From contig NZ_JAGGJW010000001.1 in the NCBI RefSeq assembly GCF_017873175.1, positions 248,001 to 312,000 on the forward strand: DNA of 64,000 nt. Reading direction: 5' to 3'. The DNA is from Neorhizobium petrolearium. GTDB taxonomy: Bacteria > Pseudomonadota > Alphaproteobacteria > Rhizobiales > Rhizobiaceae. The number at the start of each line of letters is the position of its first letter. Position 1 is the first letter of the stretch. The notes below the pieces were generated by a model that saw nothing but the letters and a program-made list of their open reading frames with translations, was not told the DNA's origin and did not search any database. The translations under genes were made by a program, and so were the position numbers. This document shows positions 41,998-52,117 of the stretch, piece after piece.

Positions 41998-43791
41998 ATG
42001 CCAGTATACAAGGCGCCGGTGAACGACACGCTTTTCATCTTGAACGATGTGCTGGGGCTGGAACGCTACGGCAATCTGCCGGGCTTTGCCGATGCTTCGC
42101 CGGACATGCTGGAAGCGATCGTCGGAGAGGCCGCCAAGGTCGCGGAAGACGTGCTTTTTCCGCTCAATCTCTCCGGAGATCAGGAAGGCTGTACCCGCCA
42201 CGACGACGGCACCGTTTCCGTGCCGGAGGGCTTCAAGGAGGCCTATGACCAGTATTGCCAGTCCGGCTGGATCGGCCTTGCCGTACCGCCGGAATTCGGC
42301 GGCCAGGGCCTGCCCTATACACTGCATGCCGCCGTCGGCGAATACATGTCGTCGGCCAACATGTCGCTGATGATGTATCCGGGCCTGACCCAGGGCGCCA
42401 TCGCTGCTATCCTCGTGCACGGTTCCGATGAGCAGAAGCAGACTTATCTGCCGAAGATGGTGGAGGGCACGTGGTCGGGGACGATGAACCTGACCGAACC
42501 CCATTGCGGCACCGATCTCGGCCTGCTGCGCACCAAGGCGGTGCCTCAGGGTGATGGCTCCTACAGGATCTCTGGCCAGAAGATCTTCATCTCCGCCGGC
42601 GAACACGGCATGACCGACAATATCGTGCATCTGGTTCTCGCCCGCATCGAAGGCGCGCCGGAGGGCACCAAGGGCATTTCGCTCTTCATCGTACCGAAAT
42701 TCCTGGTCAAGGGGGACGGTTCTCTTGGTGATCGCAACGGGGTTGCCTGCGGCGCGATCGAGCGCAAGATGGGCATTCACGGCAATGCCACCTGCGTCAT
42801 GAACTACGACAATGCGGTGGGCTACCTGATCGGCGCGGAAAACAAGGGCCTCGCCGCCATGTTCGTGATGATGAACGAGGCCCGCCTCGGTGTCGGTCTC
42901 CAGGGGCTGGCGGTCGCCGAGACGGCCTACCAGAACGCCGTCGCCTATGCCAACGAGCGTCTTCAGGGCCGCTCGCTCTCCGGCCCGAAGAACCCTGCCG
43001 GCAAGGCCGACCCGATCATCGTGCATGCCGATATCCGCCGCACGCTGATGACCATCCGCGCCTTCAACGAGGCCGGCCGCGCCTTCCTGCTGTGGACCGC
43101 GCTGAAATCCGACATCGCCCACCGCTCGGAAGACGAGAAGGAACGCCAGAACGCCGACGACCTGCTCGGCCTCGCCACCCCCATCCTCAAGGGCGTCCTG
43201 ACCGACAAGGGCTTCGAGCATGCCGTCATGGCCCAGCAGGTCTTCGGCGGTCATGGCTATATCGAAGAGCACGGCATGAGCCAGTATGTGCGCGATGCCC
43301 GCATCACCATGATCTATGAGGGGGCGAACGGCATCCAGGCCCTCGATCTGGTCGGCCGCAAGCTGGCGCTGAACGGCGGCCGCGCCGCCATGGCGATGTT
43401 CAAGGAAATCGGCGATTTCTGCGAGGAGAACCGCGCCGACGAGAACATGGTCCTGTTCACCAAGGCTCTCAAGAAGGGCTTGAACGACCTGCAGGCGGCG
43501 ACCATGTGGTTCATGCAGAACGCCATGGCCAAACCCGACAATGCCGGTGCCGGCGCGACCGATTATATGCATCTCTTCGGCCTCGTGACGCTCGGCTACA
43601 TGTGGGCGAAGATGGCGAAGACCGCGCAGGAGAGGCTTTCCGCCGGCGATGCCCGCGCCGATTACCTGAAGAACAAGCTGGTCACGGCGAAATTCTTCAT
43701 GGAAAAGGTCATGCCGGAAACGGCGCTGCGCAAGGCCCGGATCGAGGCGGGCGCCGACAGCGTGATGGAACTCGCCGCGGAAGCATTCTGA
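41998..43791 (+). CDS. Acyl-CoA dehydrogenase with C-terminal extension
   Basis: This is a 597-aa protein. The ACAD core has [13 protein letters not shown] (FAD/substrate loop), [13 protein letters not shown] and the C-terminal helical part with [19 protein letters not shown] and the catalytic region [15 protein letters not shown]. Length ~600 is that of the long rhizobial/beta-proteobacterial ACAD used in fatty-acid beta-oxidation. AGGAGG precedes the ATG. First gene of an operon with thiolase and FadB-like protein; the first intergenic gap (43792-43842) contains a small TACCCC-AAA-GGGGTA hairpin. Confidence 0.92.
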   Translation: MPVYKAPVNDTLFILNDVLGLERYGNLPGFADASPDMLEAIVGEAAKVAEDVLFPLNLSGDQEGCTRHDDGTVSVPEGFKEAYDQYCQSGWIGLAVPPEFGGQGLPYTLHAAVGEYMSSANMSLMMYPGLTQGAIAAILVHGSDEQKQTYLPKMVEGTWSGTMNLTEPHCGTDLGLLRTKAVPQGDGSYRISGQKIFISAGEHGMTDNIVHLVLARIEGAPEGTKGISLFIVPKFLVKGDGSLGDRNGVACGAIERKMGIHGNATCVMNYDNAVGYLIGAENKGLAAMFVMMNEARLGVGLQGLAVAETAYQNAVAYANERLQGRSLSGPKNPAGKADPIIVHADIRRTLMTIRAFNEAGRAFLLWTALKSDIAHRSEDEKERQNADDLLGLATPILKGVLTDKGFEHAVMAQQVFGGHGYIEEHGMSQYVRDARITMIYEGANGIQALDLVGRKLALNGGRAAMAMFKEIGDFCEENRADENMVLFTKALKKGLNDLQAATMWFMQNAMAKPDNAGAGATDYMHLFGLVTLGYMWAKMAKTAQERLSAGDARADYLKNKLVTAKFFMEKVMPETALRKARIEAGADSVMELAAEAF

Positions 43792-43842
43792 GAACAAGGC
43801 GCTTCGGCGCTACCCCAAAGGGGTAATACGGGAGATGACACC

Positions 43843-45051
43843 ATGACCGAAGCCTTTATCTACGACCATGTGCGCACGCCGCGCGGGCGCGGCAAGAAGG
43901 ATGGCAGCCTTCACGAAGTGCCCTCCGTCCGCCTCGCCGCCAAGACGCTGGAAGCGCTGCGCGACCGTAACGGCCTCGACACGACCAAGGTCGACGACAT
44001 CATCATGGGCTGCGTCGATCCGGTCATGGATGCCGGCGCCGTCATCCCCAAGGCCGCCGCCTTCGAGGCCGGCTACTCCTTCAGGGCGCCCGGCATGCAG
44101 ATTTCCCGCTTCTGCGCCTCCGCGCTCGACGCGGTGAACCTCGCCGCCGGCAAGATCATCGCCGGTTCCGACGACATCGTGATCGCCGGCGGGGTGGAGA
44201 GCATGTCGCGCGTCGGCATGGGCATGTCCGGCGGCTCCTGGTACATGGACCCTTCCGTCAACTTCCCCGCCTATTTCATGCCGCAGGGCGTCTCGGCCGA
44301 TCTCATCGCCACGAAATACGGCTTTACCCGCGACGATGTGGACGCCTATGCGGTCGAAAGCCAGAAGCGCGCCGGGCACGCCTGGAAGAACGGCTATTTC
44401 TCCAGGTCGGTCATCCCGGTGAAGGACCAGAACGGGCTCACGATCCTCGACCGCGACGAGCACATGCGCCCGGAAACCGACATGCAGGCGCTGGCCTCCC
44501 TCAATCCGTCCTTCCAGATGCCGGGTGAGATGGGCGGTTTCGAAGCCGTCGGCATCCAGGCCCATCCGGAAGTCGAGCGCATCAACTACGTCCACCACGC
44601 CGGCAATTCGTCGGGCATCGTCGATGGCGCCGCGGCCGTCCTCCTCGGCTCCAGGGCGGGCGGCGAGAGCATGAACCTCAAGCCCCGTGCCCGCATCCGC
44701 GCTTTCGCCAATATCGGCTCCGAACCGGCGCTGATGCTGACCGGCCCGGTCGACGTCACGGAAAAGCTTCTGAAGCGTTCCGGCATGCAGCTTTCCGATA
44801 TCGACCTTTTCGAACTCAATGAAGCGTTCGCCGCCGTCGTGCTGCGCTATATGCAGGCTTTCGGGATCAGCCATGACCGGATCAACGTCAACGGCGGCGC
44901 GATCGCCATGGGCCATCCGCTCGGCGCCACCGGCGCGATGATCCTCGGCACGGTTCTGGACGAGCTGGAACGGCGCGATCTCAACACCGCGCTGGTGACA
45001 CTCTGCATCGGCGCCGGCATGGGCACCGCCACCATCATCGAACGCGTCTGA
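43843..45051 (+). CDS. fadA: Acetyl-CoA C-acyltransferase (thiolase)
   Basis: This is a 402-aa thiolase. The first catalytic Cys is in [22 protein letters not shown] is the substrate loop, the His site is in [18 protein letters not shown], and the second Cys is in [10 protein letters not shown]. Length and motifs are those of FadA/PaaJ-like degradative thiolases. GGGAGAT precedes ATG 43843. It cleaves 3-ketoacyl-CoA in the beta-oxidation operon. Confidence 0.93.
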   Translation: MTEAFIYDHVRTPRGRGKKDGSLHEVPSVRLAAKTLEALRDRNGLDTTKVDDIIMGCVDPVMDAGAVIPKAAAFEAGYSFRAPGMQISRFCASALDAVNLAAGKIIAGSDDIVIAGGVESMSRVGMGMSGGSWYMDPSVNFPAYFMPQGVSADLIATKYGFTRDDVDAYAVESQKRAGHAWKNGYFSRSVIPVKDQNGLTILDRDEHMRPETDMQALASLNPSFQMPGEMGGFEAVGIQAHPEVERINYVHHAGNSSGIVDGAAAVLLGSRAGGESMNLKPRARIRAFANIGSEPALMLTGPVDVTEKLLKRSGMQLSDIDLFELNEAFAAVVLRYMQAFGISHDRINVNGGAIAMGHPLGATGAMILGTVLDELERRDLNTALVTLCIGAGMGTATIIERV

Positions 45052-45063
45052 GGGAGGATGACG

Positions 45064-47277
45064 ATGACCTACACGAACTTCACCGTCGAAACCGACGCAG
45101 ACGGCATTACGCTCGTCACCTGGGACATGCCGGAAAAGTCGATGAACGTCTTCACCCAGGAGGTGATGGACGAGATCGAACAGATCGTCGACGCCACGGT
45201 TGCGGATAGCGCCGTCAAGGGCGTCGTCTTCACCTCCGGAAAATCGTCCTTCTCCGGCGGCGCCGATCTCACCATGATCAAGTCGATGTTCTCCATGCTC
45301 GCCGAGGAAAAGGCGAGGGACCCGCAAGCCGCCGCGCAAAAGCTCTTCGATGCCGCCGGCCGCATGTCCTGGCTCTGGCGCAAGGTCGAGACCTGCGGCA
45401 AGCCCTGGGTCTCGGCGATCAACGGCACCTGCATGGGCGGCGCCTTCGAGCTTGCTCTGTCCTGCCACGGCCGCGTCGCCGCCAGTTCGAAATCGGTCAA
45501 GCTCGCGCTGCCGGAAGTCAAGGTCGGCATCTTCCCCGGAGCGGGCGGCACCCAGCGCGTCTCCCGCCTCGCCAACACGCAGGATGCCCTGCAGATGATG
45601 ACGACCGGCCAGACGCTCACCCCCCAGCGCGCCAAGGCCATAGGCCTCGTCCACCAGGTGGTCGAGCCGGGCGAGCTCATCACCGCCGCCAAGCAAATGA
45701 TCAAGGACGGCCTGAAGCCCGTCGCGCCCTGGGATGAAAAAGGTTTCAAGGTGCCGGGCGGCGGCATCTGGACGCCGGCATCGGCCCAGCTCTGGCCGGC
45801 GGCCCCGGCCATCCTGCGCCGCGAGACGGCCGGCAACTATCCGGCGGCGCTGGCGATCCTCAAATGCGTCTACGAGGGCCTGCAGCTTCCCTTCGATCTG
45901 GGCCTGAAGGTCGAGCAGCGTTATTTCACCGAGATCCTGCAGACCACCGAAGCCTTTTCGATGATCCGCTCGCTCTTCGTCTCCATGCAAGAGCTCGGCA
46001 AGGGCGCCCGTCGTCCTGCCGGTATCCCGAAGACGGAGTTCAAGAAGATCGGCGTCGTCGGCGCGGGCTTCATGGGTGCCTCGATCGCCTATGTGACGGC
46101 CGCCGCCGGCATTCCCGTCACCCTCATCGACCGCGACCAGGAAGCCGCGAACAAGGGCAAGGCCGTCTCCGAAAAGCTGGTGGCGGATTCCATCGGTAAG
46201 GGAAGGATGACGAAGGAAGAAGGCGTAAAGCTGCTGTCGCTGATCACGCCCACGCCGGATTATGCTGCACTTTCCGATGCTTCGCTCGTCGTCGAGGCGG
46301 TCTTCGAGGACCGCGCCGTCAAGAAGGCGGTCATCGAGCAGGTGGAAGCGGTGATCCCGGAAACCACCGTCTTCGCCTCCAACACCTCGACCCTGCCGAT
46401 CACCGGCCTGGCGGAAAATTCGAAGCGCCCCGACCAGTTCATCGGCGTGCATTTCTTCTCGCCGGTGGAAAAGATGATGCTGACCGAGGTGATCCTCGGC
46501 GAACAATCGGGCGACAGGGCGCTCGCCGTGGCGCTGGATTACGTCGCGGCGATCAAGAAGACCCCGATCGTCGTCAACGACACCCGCGGCTTTTATGTCA
46601 ACCGCTGCGTCTTCCGTTACATCAACGAAGCCTATGACATGCTGATCGAGGGCGTGCCGGCGGCGATGATCGAGAACGCCGCGAAAATGGCCGGCATGCC
46701 GGTCGGCCCGCTGTCGCTCAACGACGAGGTCGCCGTCGATCTCTCCCAGAAGATCATGAAGGCATCGATCGCCGATCTCGGCCCCAACGCCGTCAAGCCG
46801 GAGCATATGGCGCTCATCGACCAGATGGTCGATGTCTTCGACCGCCGCGGCCGCAAGAACGGCAAGGGTTTCTACGAATACCCGGCCAAGCCCGCGAAAA
46901 AATATCTCTGGCCGGAGCTGAAGACGCTCTACCCGCAGAAAAAAGCCGAGGAGGTTGACGTCAACGTCCTGAAGCAGCGCCTCTTGGTGACGATCGCGCT
47001 CGAAGCCGCCCGCACCATGGAAGAAGGCATCGTCACCGACCCGCGCGAAGCCGACGTCGGCTCCATCCTGGGCTTCGGCTTCGCCCCCTATACCGGCGGC
47101 ACGCTCTCCTACATCGACGGCATGGGCGTGAAGAACTTTGTCGCGCTCTGCGAAAAGTTGGCGGCGAGCTACGGCCCGCACTTCAAGCCGACGGAGCTCC
47201 TGAAGGACATGGCGGCGAAGGGCGAGACGTTTTACGGAAGGTTTGATCCGTATGGGAAGGTGAGGGAGGCGGCGTGA
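45064..47277 (+). CDS. fadB: 3-hydroxyacyl-CoA dehydrogenase/enoyl-CoA hydratase (FadB/FadJ type)
   Basis: This protein is about 737 aa from ATG 45064; the ATG at 45058 touches the AGGGAGG site, so the later start is preferred. An N-terminal enoyl-CoA hydratase domain ([27 protein letters not shown]) is joined to a 3-hydroxyacyl-CoA dehydrogenase part with NAD site [16 protein letters not shown] and [17 protein letters not shown]. It performs two central beta-oxidation steps. A perfect hairpin lies 20 bp after the stop. Confidence 0.94.
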   Translation: MTYTNFTVETDADGITLVTWDMPEKSMNVFTQEVMDEIEQIVDATVADSAVKGVVFTSGKSSFSGGADLTMIKSMFSMLAEEKARDPQAAAQKLFDAAGRMSWLWRKVETCGKPWVSAINGTCMGGAFELALSCHGRVAASSKSVKLALPEVKVGIFPGAGGTQRVSRLANTQDALQMMTTGQTLTPQRAKAIGLVHQVVEPGELITAAKQMIKDGLKPVAPWDEKGFKVPGGGIWTPASAQLWPAAPAILRRETAGNYPAALAILKCVYEGLQLPFDLGLKVEQRYFTEILQTTEAFSMIRSLFVSMQELGKGARRPAGIPKTEFKKIGVVGAGFMGASIAYVTAAAGIPVTLIDRDQEAANKGKAVSEKLVADSIGKGRMTKEEGVKLLSLITPTPDYAALSDASLVVEAVFEDRAVKKAVIEQVEAVIPETTVFASNTSTLPITGLAENSKRPDQFIGVHFFSPVEKMMLTEVILGEQSGDRALAVALDYVAAIKKTPIVVNDTRGFYVNRCVFRYINEAYDMLIEGVPAAMIENAAKMAGMPVGPLSLNDEVAVDLSQKIMKASIADLGPNAVKPEHMALIDQMVDVFDRRGRKNGKGFYEYPAKPAKKYLWPELKTLYPQKKAEEVDVNVLKQRLLVTIALEAARTMEEGIVTDPREADVGSILGFGFAPYTGGTLSYIDGMGVKNFVALCEKLAASYGPHFKPTELLKDMAAKGETFYGRFDPYGKVREAA

Positions 47278-47295
47278 GTGCTTGTGTTAATGCTA

Positions 47296-47323
47296 GAGGC
47301 ATCATCTAGCTTGATGATGCCTC
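47296..47323 (+). terminator. Stem-loop after the beta-oxidation operon
   Basis: GAGGCATCATC and GATGATGCCTC are exact 11-bp arms with a 6-nt loop (TAGCTT), 18 bp after the fadB stop. The stem is strong, but there is no T-run after it, so it may be a 3' stabiliser or a factor-dependent end rather than an intrinsic terminator. Confidence 0.5.
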
Positions 47324-47339
47324 GTAGCTCATGTAGGCT

Positions 47340-47543
47340 TTAGTCAAACGATCTGTCGTTTGGAGGGATAGGCGACGCGTCTTTGAAACGTTGACCGTGG
47401 ACCACGTGATTTACGGTTCCAACGTTAAGTCCGAAGACGATAGCCGTTTTGGTTTGCGACCATCCCTCCACTTTGACTGCCCACAGTACGTTACACGCTT
47501 TAGCGTGAGTGCATGGGAAATGGTCACTCATATGTTCGCGCAT
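47340..47543 (-). CDS. Small helix-turn-helix-like protein (67 aa)
   Basis: The protein starts MREHMSDHFPCTHAKACN at ATG 47543 with AAGGAA six bases upstream. The middle (GWSQTKTAIVFGLNVGTVNHVV) resembles a helix-turn-helix. Two Cys and His near the N-terminus could bind zinc. AT-rich composition differs from the fad operon. Likely an accessory regulator; no family assigned. Confidence 0.5.
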   Translation of the reverse strand: MREHMSDHFPCTHAKACNVLWAVKVEGWSQTKTAIVFGLNVGTVNHVVHGQRFKDASPIPPNDRSFD

Positions 47544-47607
47544 GGTGTTCCTTTCGCGCGTTGATGTTAGAATGACCGACTAGGAAAGTAGTTCTCGTGT
47601 GGCTCCC

Positions 47608-47784
47608 CTAATCGGGTAGGTCATACAAAGCCCGCATCGATTGTTGGTAGCTTTCGATGCGGGTCCATTTTAGACCGCTAGTACGGTCGATGGGCATTAG
47701 CCATATCCAGCCTCCTTTCTCTCGCTGGGTTGATGTTATGACGGAGGAGCAAACGCAATTTGTTCTTCCGTCACTCGAAAACAT
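47608..47784 (-). CDS. Possible small protein downstream of the winged-helix gene (58 aa)
   Basis: MFSSDGRTNCVCSSVITST... begins 14 bp inside the end of the preceding gene, in another frame, and ends RALYDLPD. The overlap and compact size suggest coupling. The sequence is plausible but has no recognised domain and only a weak ribosome site, so confidence is low. Confidence 0.4.
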   Translation of the reverse strand: MFSSDGRTNCVCSSVITSTQREKGGWIWLMPIDRTSGLKWTRIESYQQSMRALYDLPD

Positions 47785-48319
47785 CGGGTTTCGCCTTTTT
47801 CGCGTCGGGTCCAAGCAAGTCATCCAAAGTCTCTGGCTCTGGTTTGTCATCATCAAGTTGGAGTGCTCTAGAGGGATTGTCTGCCTTTGCCCCCCGCGGA
47901 CCGAGACCATCACCCCATTCTGTCAATCCATAACCGTGCCGTTTTACGTTGTTAAAGCGCGTGGAGTTTGTCAAAAAAGCAGAAAGGGTCTTAGCAGGTA
48001 TCTGCCCGCTCAATTCTATTCCTGCCGCTTGAACCACTGGCAGAAGTTCGCCCGACGAAGCTCTAGTTCCTCGCTCGGTAAGGAATTTTGTCACCACCTC
48101 ATCCACTTGCGCGGCCTTCGTTCCAGCGCGGGGACTTGTGGTCGTTGGCAGTATACGTACGTGGCTGATTGACTTTGCCGGCTCTCTTTCTTCTATGGCT
48201 TCATAGAGAGCAATCAATCTACGGACCTGTTGAAGTTTCTGAAAGACAGGGAGATCCTCAAGCTCTTTGGTTAGAGCTTCTTCCTCTTTTTTTGCGGCTT
48301 CGATAATAGGGCTTGCCAT
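47771..48319 (-). CDS. Coiled-coil protein with HARE-like winged helix
   Basis: This is a 182-aa protein from ATG 48319 (MASPIIEAAKKEEEALTKEL) with AGGAGT upstream. An N-terminal coiled coil (residues ~5-45) is followed by a region resembling a HARE/HB1-type winged helix: SSGELLPVVQAAGIELSG, KTLSAFLTNSTRFNNVKRHGYGLTEWG (given in two parts). Such domains bind DNA in restriction and chromatin-like proteins. It lies in an AT-richer accessory interval. Function is inferred only from shape. Confidence 0.55.
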   Translation of the reverse strand: MASPIIEAAKKEEEALTKELEDLPVFQKLQQVRRLIALYEAIEEREPAKSISHVRILPTTTSPRAGTKAAQVDEVVTKFLTERGTRASSGELLPVVQAAGIELSGQIPAKTLSAFLTNSTRFNNVKRHGYGLTEWGDGLGPRGAKADNPSRALQLDDDKPEPETLDDLLGPDAKKAKPDVFE

Positions 48320-48578
48320 GATTCTTACTCCTAGACGGAAAGACAGAGATGAGCCAATTCAAGAGGGTTGCCAAGCGCTCTGCGAATTCTAAGAGAGAAT
48401 ATGAACATTTGAAGAACATAAGGCAGAGAATGGCAATCCGATCCCAATCAAATGTTGACAGAAGACGCATGGCGCACAGCCGTGCCCGTCCAGACGAGCG
48501 TTGGAAGGAGCCAGGATTTTGTAATGCGGTATCACAGTGAGGCTGATCTGCTGTAGGCAAAATTATCTTCGCCGTCGT

Positions 48579-48613
48579 ATCCTCGGGCTTGACCCGAGGA
48601 TCCAGACACAAGC
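48579..48613. repeat. Rhizobiales palindromic repeat, copy 1
   Basis: ATCCTCGGG and CCCGAGGAT are 9-bp exact arms with a CTTGA loop, followed by CCAGACACAAGC. This arrangement is a widespread intergenic repeat of Rhizobiales. Its 24-bp tail is identical to copy 2. Confidence 0.7.
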
Positions 48614-48683
48614 CAAAATCCGTGGCTGCATAGAGCAGCCCGCTTGGGGCACTTCCGCTCGCCGCACCGTTTAGAAACCTCGG

Positions 48684-48728
48684 CCCTCGGGTCAGGCCCG
48701 AGGGTGACCCGAGGATCCAGACACAAGC
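48684..48728. repeat. Rhizobiales palindromic repeat, copy 2
   Basis: CCCTCGGG and CCCGAGGG form 8-bp arms around TCAGG, followed by TGACCCGAGGATCCAGACA and CAAGC. This tail of 24 bp is identical to 48590-48613. It looks like a second, rearranged copy of the same family. Confidence 0.7.
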
Positions 48729-48801
48729 ACGGGGCGTGCGACACACTCTTCTGGAAAAGTCCACCCTCGCTCTTCCCCCACCCCCGCCCTACCTTCTCCC
48801 C

Positions 48802-49413
48802 ATGTGCAACGACTACGAACAGCGCGTCACGTACGCCGAATACCGCAAGGCCATGGAGGCGATCGATCTCCGCGTGCCGCCGCAGGAGACCGAACTCGCG
48901 CTGCCCGAGGCCGATGACATCCGCATCGGCGATACCGGCCCGGTGATGCGGTCGGCGGAGGGCGAGGCGGTCGAGCTTTTCCCGATGACTTTCGGTTTTC
49001 CGCCACCGGAAGCCCAAGGGGGAAAAAGAAAAGGCGGGCCGGTCTTCAACTTCCGTTCCGAGGGCCGCAGCTTTGCGGCAAGCCGCCGCTGCCTCATCCC
49101 GGCCTCCGCCTTCTTCGAATTCACCGGCACGAAATATCCGAAGGCGAAACACCGCTTCACGCTGAACGATGCGCCCTTTCTCTGTATTGCCGGCCTCTGG
49201 CGGGAAGGGCAGGGCAACCAGCCGCCCGCCTTCACCATGCTGACCACCGCGCCGGGTCCGGATGTGGCACCCATCCACAACCGCCAGGTCGTGGTGCTCA
49301 GGCCCGAAGACTGGCGCCACTGGCTGCATCTGACGAAGCCGGAAAGCGAACTGTTGCGCCCCCTCCCGGAGGATTCGCTCGCCGTCGAGCAGGTGCGCAG
49401 CGGCAGCGATTGA
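48802..49413 (+). CDS. SRAP domain protein (HMCES/YedK family), chromosomal copy
   Basis: This is a 203-aa protein starting MCNDYEQRVTYAEYRKAME at ATG 48802; Cys follows Met as required. Family residues: Asn in FNFRSE, Glu in AFFEFTG, His in APIHNRQVV. It links to abasic sites in single-stranded DNA and shields them. It is shorter than the phage copy and diverged from it. A TCTCC-rich stretch lies before the start. It is a separate gene from the prophage copy, well inside the chromosome. Confidence 0.88.
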   Translation: MCNDYEQRVTYAEYRKAMEAIDLRVPPQETELALPEADDIRIGDTGPVMRSAEGEAVELFPMTFGFPPPEAQGGKRKGGPVFNFRSEGRSFAASRRCLIPASAFFEFTGTKYPKAKHRFTLNDAPFLCIAGLWREGQGNQPPAFTMLTTAPGPDVAPIHNRQVVVLRPEDWRHWLHLTKPESELLRPLPEDSLAVEQVRSGSD

Positions 49414-49470
49414 GGCCTCCGGTTTCTGTTCTCTCTCAGTCGAATGGCGACGGAGGATCGTGGCACCCTA

Positions 49471-49491
49471 CCTCTCCCTTGGCGGGAGAGG
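49471..49491. repeat. Small palindrome CCTCTCCC-N5-GGGAGAGG, copy 1
   Basis: Eight-base inverted arms CCTCTCCC and GGGAGAGG flank a five-base loop TTGGC. The same arms with another loop occur at 49700-49720, so this is a dispersed repeat unit. Confidence 0.6.
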
Positions 49492-49699
49492 CTTTGAAGC
49501 GGTGGCCAAAGGCCAGAAATCGATGAAGTCGATTTCAGCGTACAAAGGCCTGAGCGCATCCTTGCGCGAAGGCAATCATGATCTTAGCGCAGCTAAGTCA
49601 TAGATTTTGTTTGTGAGGGGGGCGCAGGGTGGGGACGAATTTGCCCCTCTCCTGAAAAACCTGGCACTTGGCTTATCAGCTAAGATGCTGATTTTTCTT

Positions 49700-49720
49700 C
49701 CTCTCCCGCAAGGGGAGAGG
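49700..49720. repeat. Small palindrome CCTCTCCC-N5-GGGAGAGG, copy 2
   Basis: The same arms as at 49471-49491, with loop GCAAG. Both copies lie in the same non-coding stretch, about 230 bp apart. Confidence 0.6.
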
Positions 49721-50034
49721 TCGGCGTCGTGCCTCCGATTTTCCTCGCCCTCCGAACCCATGCCTACAATCTCCTCGCTTCCGTCGCCGGAGTGTTTCGC
49801 GAGACGTTCGCGGGCAGGCGGGAGCCGGCGCTTCCATTCTAACCGTAACGTGCGGGAAGGGTGGAAGAGGTGAAAGCCATGGAGCGTGTGCCGAAAGGCA
49901 GGCTCTCCTATCAAGCCTCCCCCTGGCCGCCGGGCCAGGTTCGGTTGAGCCGTGCAAGTGGCCTGAACAAGACCATGCAGCGAGGCGAGATGATCACCTG
50001 TAGGGGCTGGACACCCCGAAAGAACGCCGAAGGC

Positions 50035-50087
50035 CACGCGAATGCGGAGCCACATACTAAAATCAATTGAGGTTCCGCATTCGTGTG
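50035..50087. repeat. Large inverted repeat, 17-bp arms
   Basis: CACGCGAATGCGGAGCC (50035-50051) and GGTTCCGCATTCGTGTG (50071-50087) match as inverted arms at 15 of 17 positions, with a 19-bp AT-rich loop. It lies 121 bp upstream of the gene at 50208. It could form a stable RNA hairpin or be a mobile-repeat remnant. Confidence 0.6.
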
Positions 50088-50207
50088 GGCTCTCCGATTG
50101 GACAAGGGCAGGCCCGGTTCGCCGGGAATAGCGAGATTTGAAGTTGAGCACGAGGGCCGAAGCCGGCTGCGTGAACGCAGCCCCGTGCCTGAAGGAGGCT
50201 GGAAGCC

Positions 50208-50603
50208 ATGCGGATGAGTGAGGAAGAAAAACACCGGTTATGGGAAGAGGAGCAGAATTCGCTCAAATTGCCCTGGATGACCCATCGTGAATTCGACCGG
50301 CTCTCCGAGCGCCAGAAATCGCGCGAATGGCAAAAGCTCACCCAGTATTTCACGACCTATCTCGGCTTCTGGAAGACCTGCGATCTTTCATCCTGCCGCC
50401 GCGCCAAAGCCTGCAAGGGTTTTCTCACGGAGGCGCAGTATCGCGCCGAGCCGGGTTACCAAACCAGCTTTCCGCCCTGTGTCGGACCCGGCGGGGCACA
50501 CCAGCAGGAGGTGCTGGAGGCCATGAGGCAGCTCGGCGGCGGGACGGAGGACGACGAGCCCAAATATGATGGCAGGCAGCGGACGGAAAGAGATGACGCA
50601 TGA
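50208..50603 (+). CDS. Conserved hypothetical protein (131 aa)
   Basis: Starts MRMSEEEKHRLWEEEQNSL at ATG 50208 with GAAGGAGG about ten bases upstream. The N-terminal half is charged helix. The middle has KTCDLSSCRRAKACKGFL, with four Cys that may bind metal or form disulphides, then PPCVGPGGAH. No family is recognised. It ends 33 bp before the stop of the convergent PLP-enzyme gene. Function is unknown. Confidence 0.65.
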   Translation: MRMSEEEKHRLWEEEQNSLKLPWMTHREFDRLSERQKSREWQKLTQYFTTYLGFWKTCDLSSCRRAKACKGFLTEAQYRAEPGYQTSFPPCVGPGGAHQQEVLEAMRQLGGGTEDDEPKYDGRQRTERDDA

Positions 50604-50636
50604 CAGGCCCGGTCGAGCGTCCGCGCCGCCCCCCGC

Positions 50637-51920
50637 TCACGCCTTGTCGAGCGCGATCGTGAGGTCCGCGATCAGGTCGTCCGGGTGCTCGATTCCGATC
50701 GAAAGCCGGATGGTCGAGTCGAGCACGCCGATCCGCTCGCGCACATCGGCCGGCACGCCGGAATGGGTCATGGTCGCCGGATGGCTGGCAAGCGATTCCG
50801 TGCCGCCGAGGCTGACGGCCAGCTTGAAGATCTGCAAGGCGTTGAGGAACCGGAACGAGGCCGGCTGCCCGCCTTTGATATCGAAGGAGAAGGTCGAGCC
50901 GCCGCCGCTGCATTGCCGCGAAAAGACCTTTCCGGTCGGCGATTGCGGGTCGTCGAAGGGCAGGTAGTGCAGCTTTTCCACCCGTGGATGGCTGCGCAGG
51001 AATTCGGCGATCGCGGCCGCATTGGCATTCGCCTTTTCCATGCGGATCGACAGCGTCTCGAGCGAACGGCCGAGCATCCAGCAGGAATGCGGGTCGAGCT
51101 GCGTGCCGATCGCCCCGCGCAGCGCCTTCACCTGCTTCATCACCGCCTTGGAGCCGAGCGCCGCGCCGGCGATCAGGTCCGAATGGCCGCCGACATATTT
51201 GGTGAGCGAATAGAGCGAGATATCGGCCCCGTGCTCGATCGGCCGCTGGAAGACCGGGCCGAGCAGCGTGTTGTCGCAGGCGATCATCGGCGTGTGGCCC
51301 TGCCGTTTGCCGATCGCCTCCGCCACGCTCCGCATCAGCGGGATATCGACCAGGCTGTTGGTCGGGTTGGCCGGCGTTTCGATCAGGATCACCGAGACGC
51401 GGCCTTTCGCCATAGCCTCTTCGGCCGCGGCGGTGACCGACGACCCGTTGACCCCGTCGGCAAATCCGACCGCCGCGACGCCGAGGTTGAGGAAGGTTTT
51501 CGCAAGCAGCGTTTCGGTGCCGCCATAGAGCGGCTGCGAATGGAGGATGCTGTCACCCGGCTTGACGAAGGCCAGCAGCGTCGTGGCGATCGCCGACATG
51601 CCGGAGGAAAAGAGCGCGCAGCTTTCCGTCTGCTCGTAGACCGCCAGCCGGTCCTCGACGATCTCGCTGTTCGGATGGTTGAAGCGGGAATAGACAAGGC
51701 CCGCGCCGGTGCCGGGCGGCGGCTCGCGGCGGCCGGAGACGAAGTCGAAGAAGTCGCGGCCCTCTTCCGCCGATTTGAACACGAAGGTGGAGGTGAGGAA
51801 GACCGGCGGCTTGACCGCCCCTTCGGAAAGCTCCGGATCGTAGCCGTAGTTCAGCATCTGCGTTTCGGGATGGAGCTTGTGGTTGCCGATATGCGTCTTG
51901 GAAGGGTGCGGCGCGGTCAT
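50637..51920 (-). CDS. Cystathionine gamma-synthase/methionine gamma-lyase family protein
   Basis: This is a 427-aa PLP enzyme starting [19 protein letters not shown] at ATG 51920, with AGGAGA upstream. PLP lysine is in [14 protein letters not shown], active-site features are [33 protein letters not shown] and [10 protein letters not shown]. The length matches the trans-sulfuration family (MetB/MetC/MdeA-type). Substrate cannot be fixed from sequence alone. It is divergent from the mannitol-dehydrogenase-type gene, 197 bp away. Confidence 0.9.
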   Translation of the reverse strand: MTAPHPSKTHIGNHKLHPETQMLNYGYDPELSEGAVKPPVFLTSTFVFKSAEEGRDFFDFVSGRREPPPGTGAGLVYSRFNHPNSEIVEDRLAVYEQTESCALFSSGMSAIATTLLAFVKPGDSILHSQPLYGGTETLLAKTFLNLGVAAVGFADGVNGSSVTAAAEEAMAKGRVSVILIETPANPTNSLVDIPLMRSVAEAIGKRQGHTPMIACDNTLLGPVFQRPIEHGADISLYSLTKYVGGHSDLIAGAALGSKAVMKQVKALRGAIGTQLDPHSCWMLGRSLETLSIRMEKANANAAAIAEFLRSHPRVEKLHYLPFDDPQSPTGKVFSRQCSGGGSTFSFDIKGGQPASFRFLNALQIFKLAVSLGGTESLASHPATMTHSGVPADVRERIGVLDSTIRLSIGIEHPDDLIADLTIALDKA

Positions 51921-52117
51921 TTTCGTCTCCTGCGGGTGAGAAGCTGCATCATTTGAAATAAGGTCGCCGGTGGCTTTCTCAAGCACCGGGGCATGGAAGG
52001 ACAAAAGGTCCGCAATGTCGCAAGTATGACGTTGACCCTCCCGTCCGGGGGAGGCTATCACTGCTTCGGTTCCAAAACGGGAGGATGCCGCGAAGTCTCG
52101 GGCATCATTGATCAAAA

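Larger units (their letters stand above)
48320..48801. other. Repeat-rich intergenic region
   Basis: This is a 482-bp region between the winged-helix gene and the chromosomal SRAP gene. It contains two related palindromic repeats (listed separately). A 63-codon plus-strand frame at 48349-48540 (MSQFKRVAKRSANSKRE...) has only a weak site and I do not call it as a gene. Confidence 0.5.
49414..50207. other. Long non-coding repeat region, 794 bp
   Basis: No supported gene. The stretch holds two small palindromes and one large inverted repeat (listed separately). Frames crossing it are short, overlap on both strands and lack ribosome sites. It has the look of accumulated Rhizobiales intergenic repeats. 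Confidence 0.6.

Noticed and set aside
43810..47181. A 1123-aa minus-strand frame antisense to the thiolase and FadB genes
   Set aside because: It is the typical GC-rich antisense shadow with His/Asp/Arg/Gly-heavy composition, no domains, and the plus-strand genes are certain.
47608..47913. Longer 101-aa version of the small gene at 47608
   Set aside because: The first 43 residues are antisense-free but overlap the winged-helix gene in another frame; the shorter start at 47784 is more reasonable.
48349..48540. 63-aa basic plus-strand frame (MSQFKRVAKRSANSKRE...)
   Set aside because: Weak ribosome site and its end runs into repeat DNA; could be real but unsupported.
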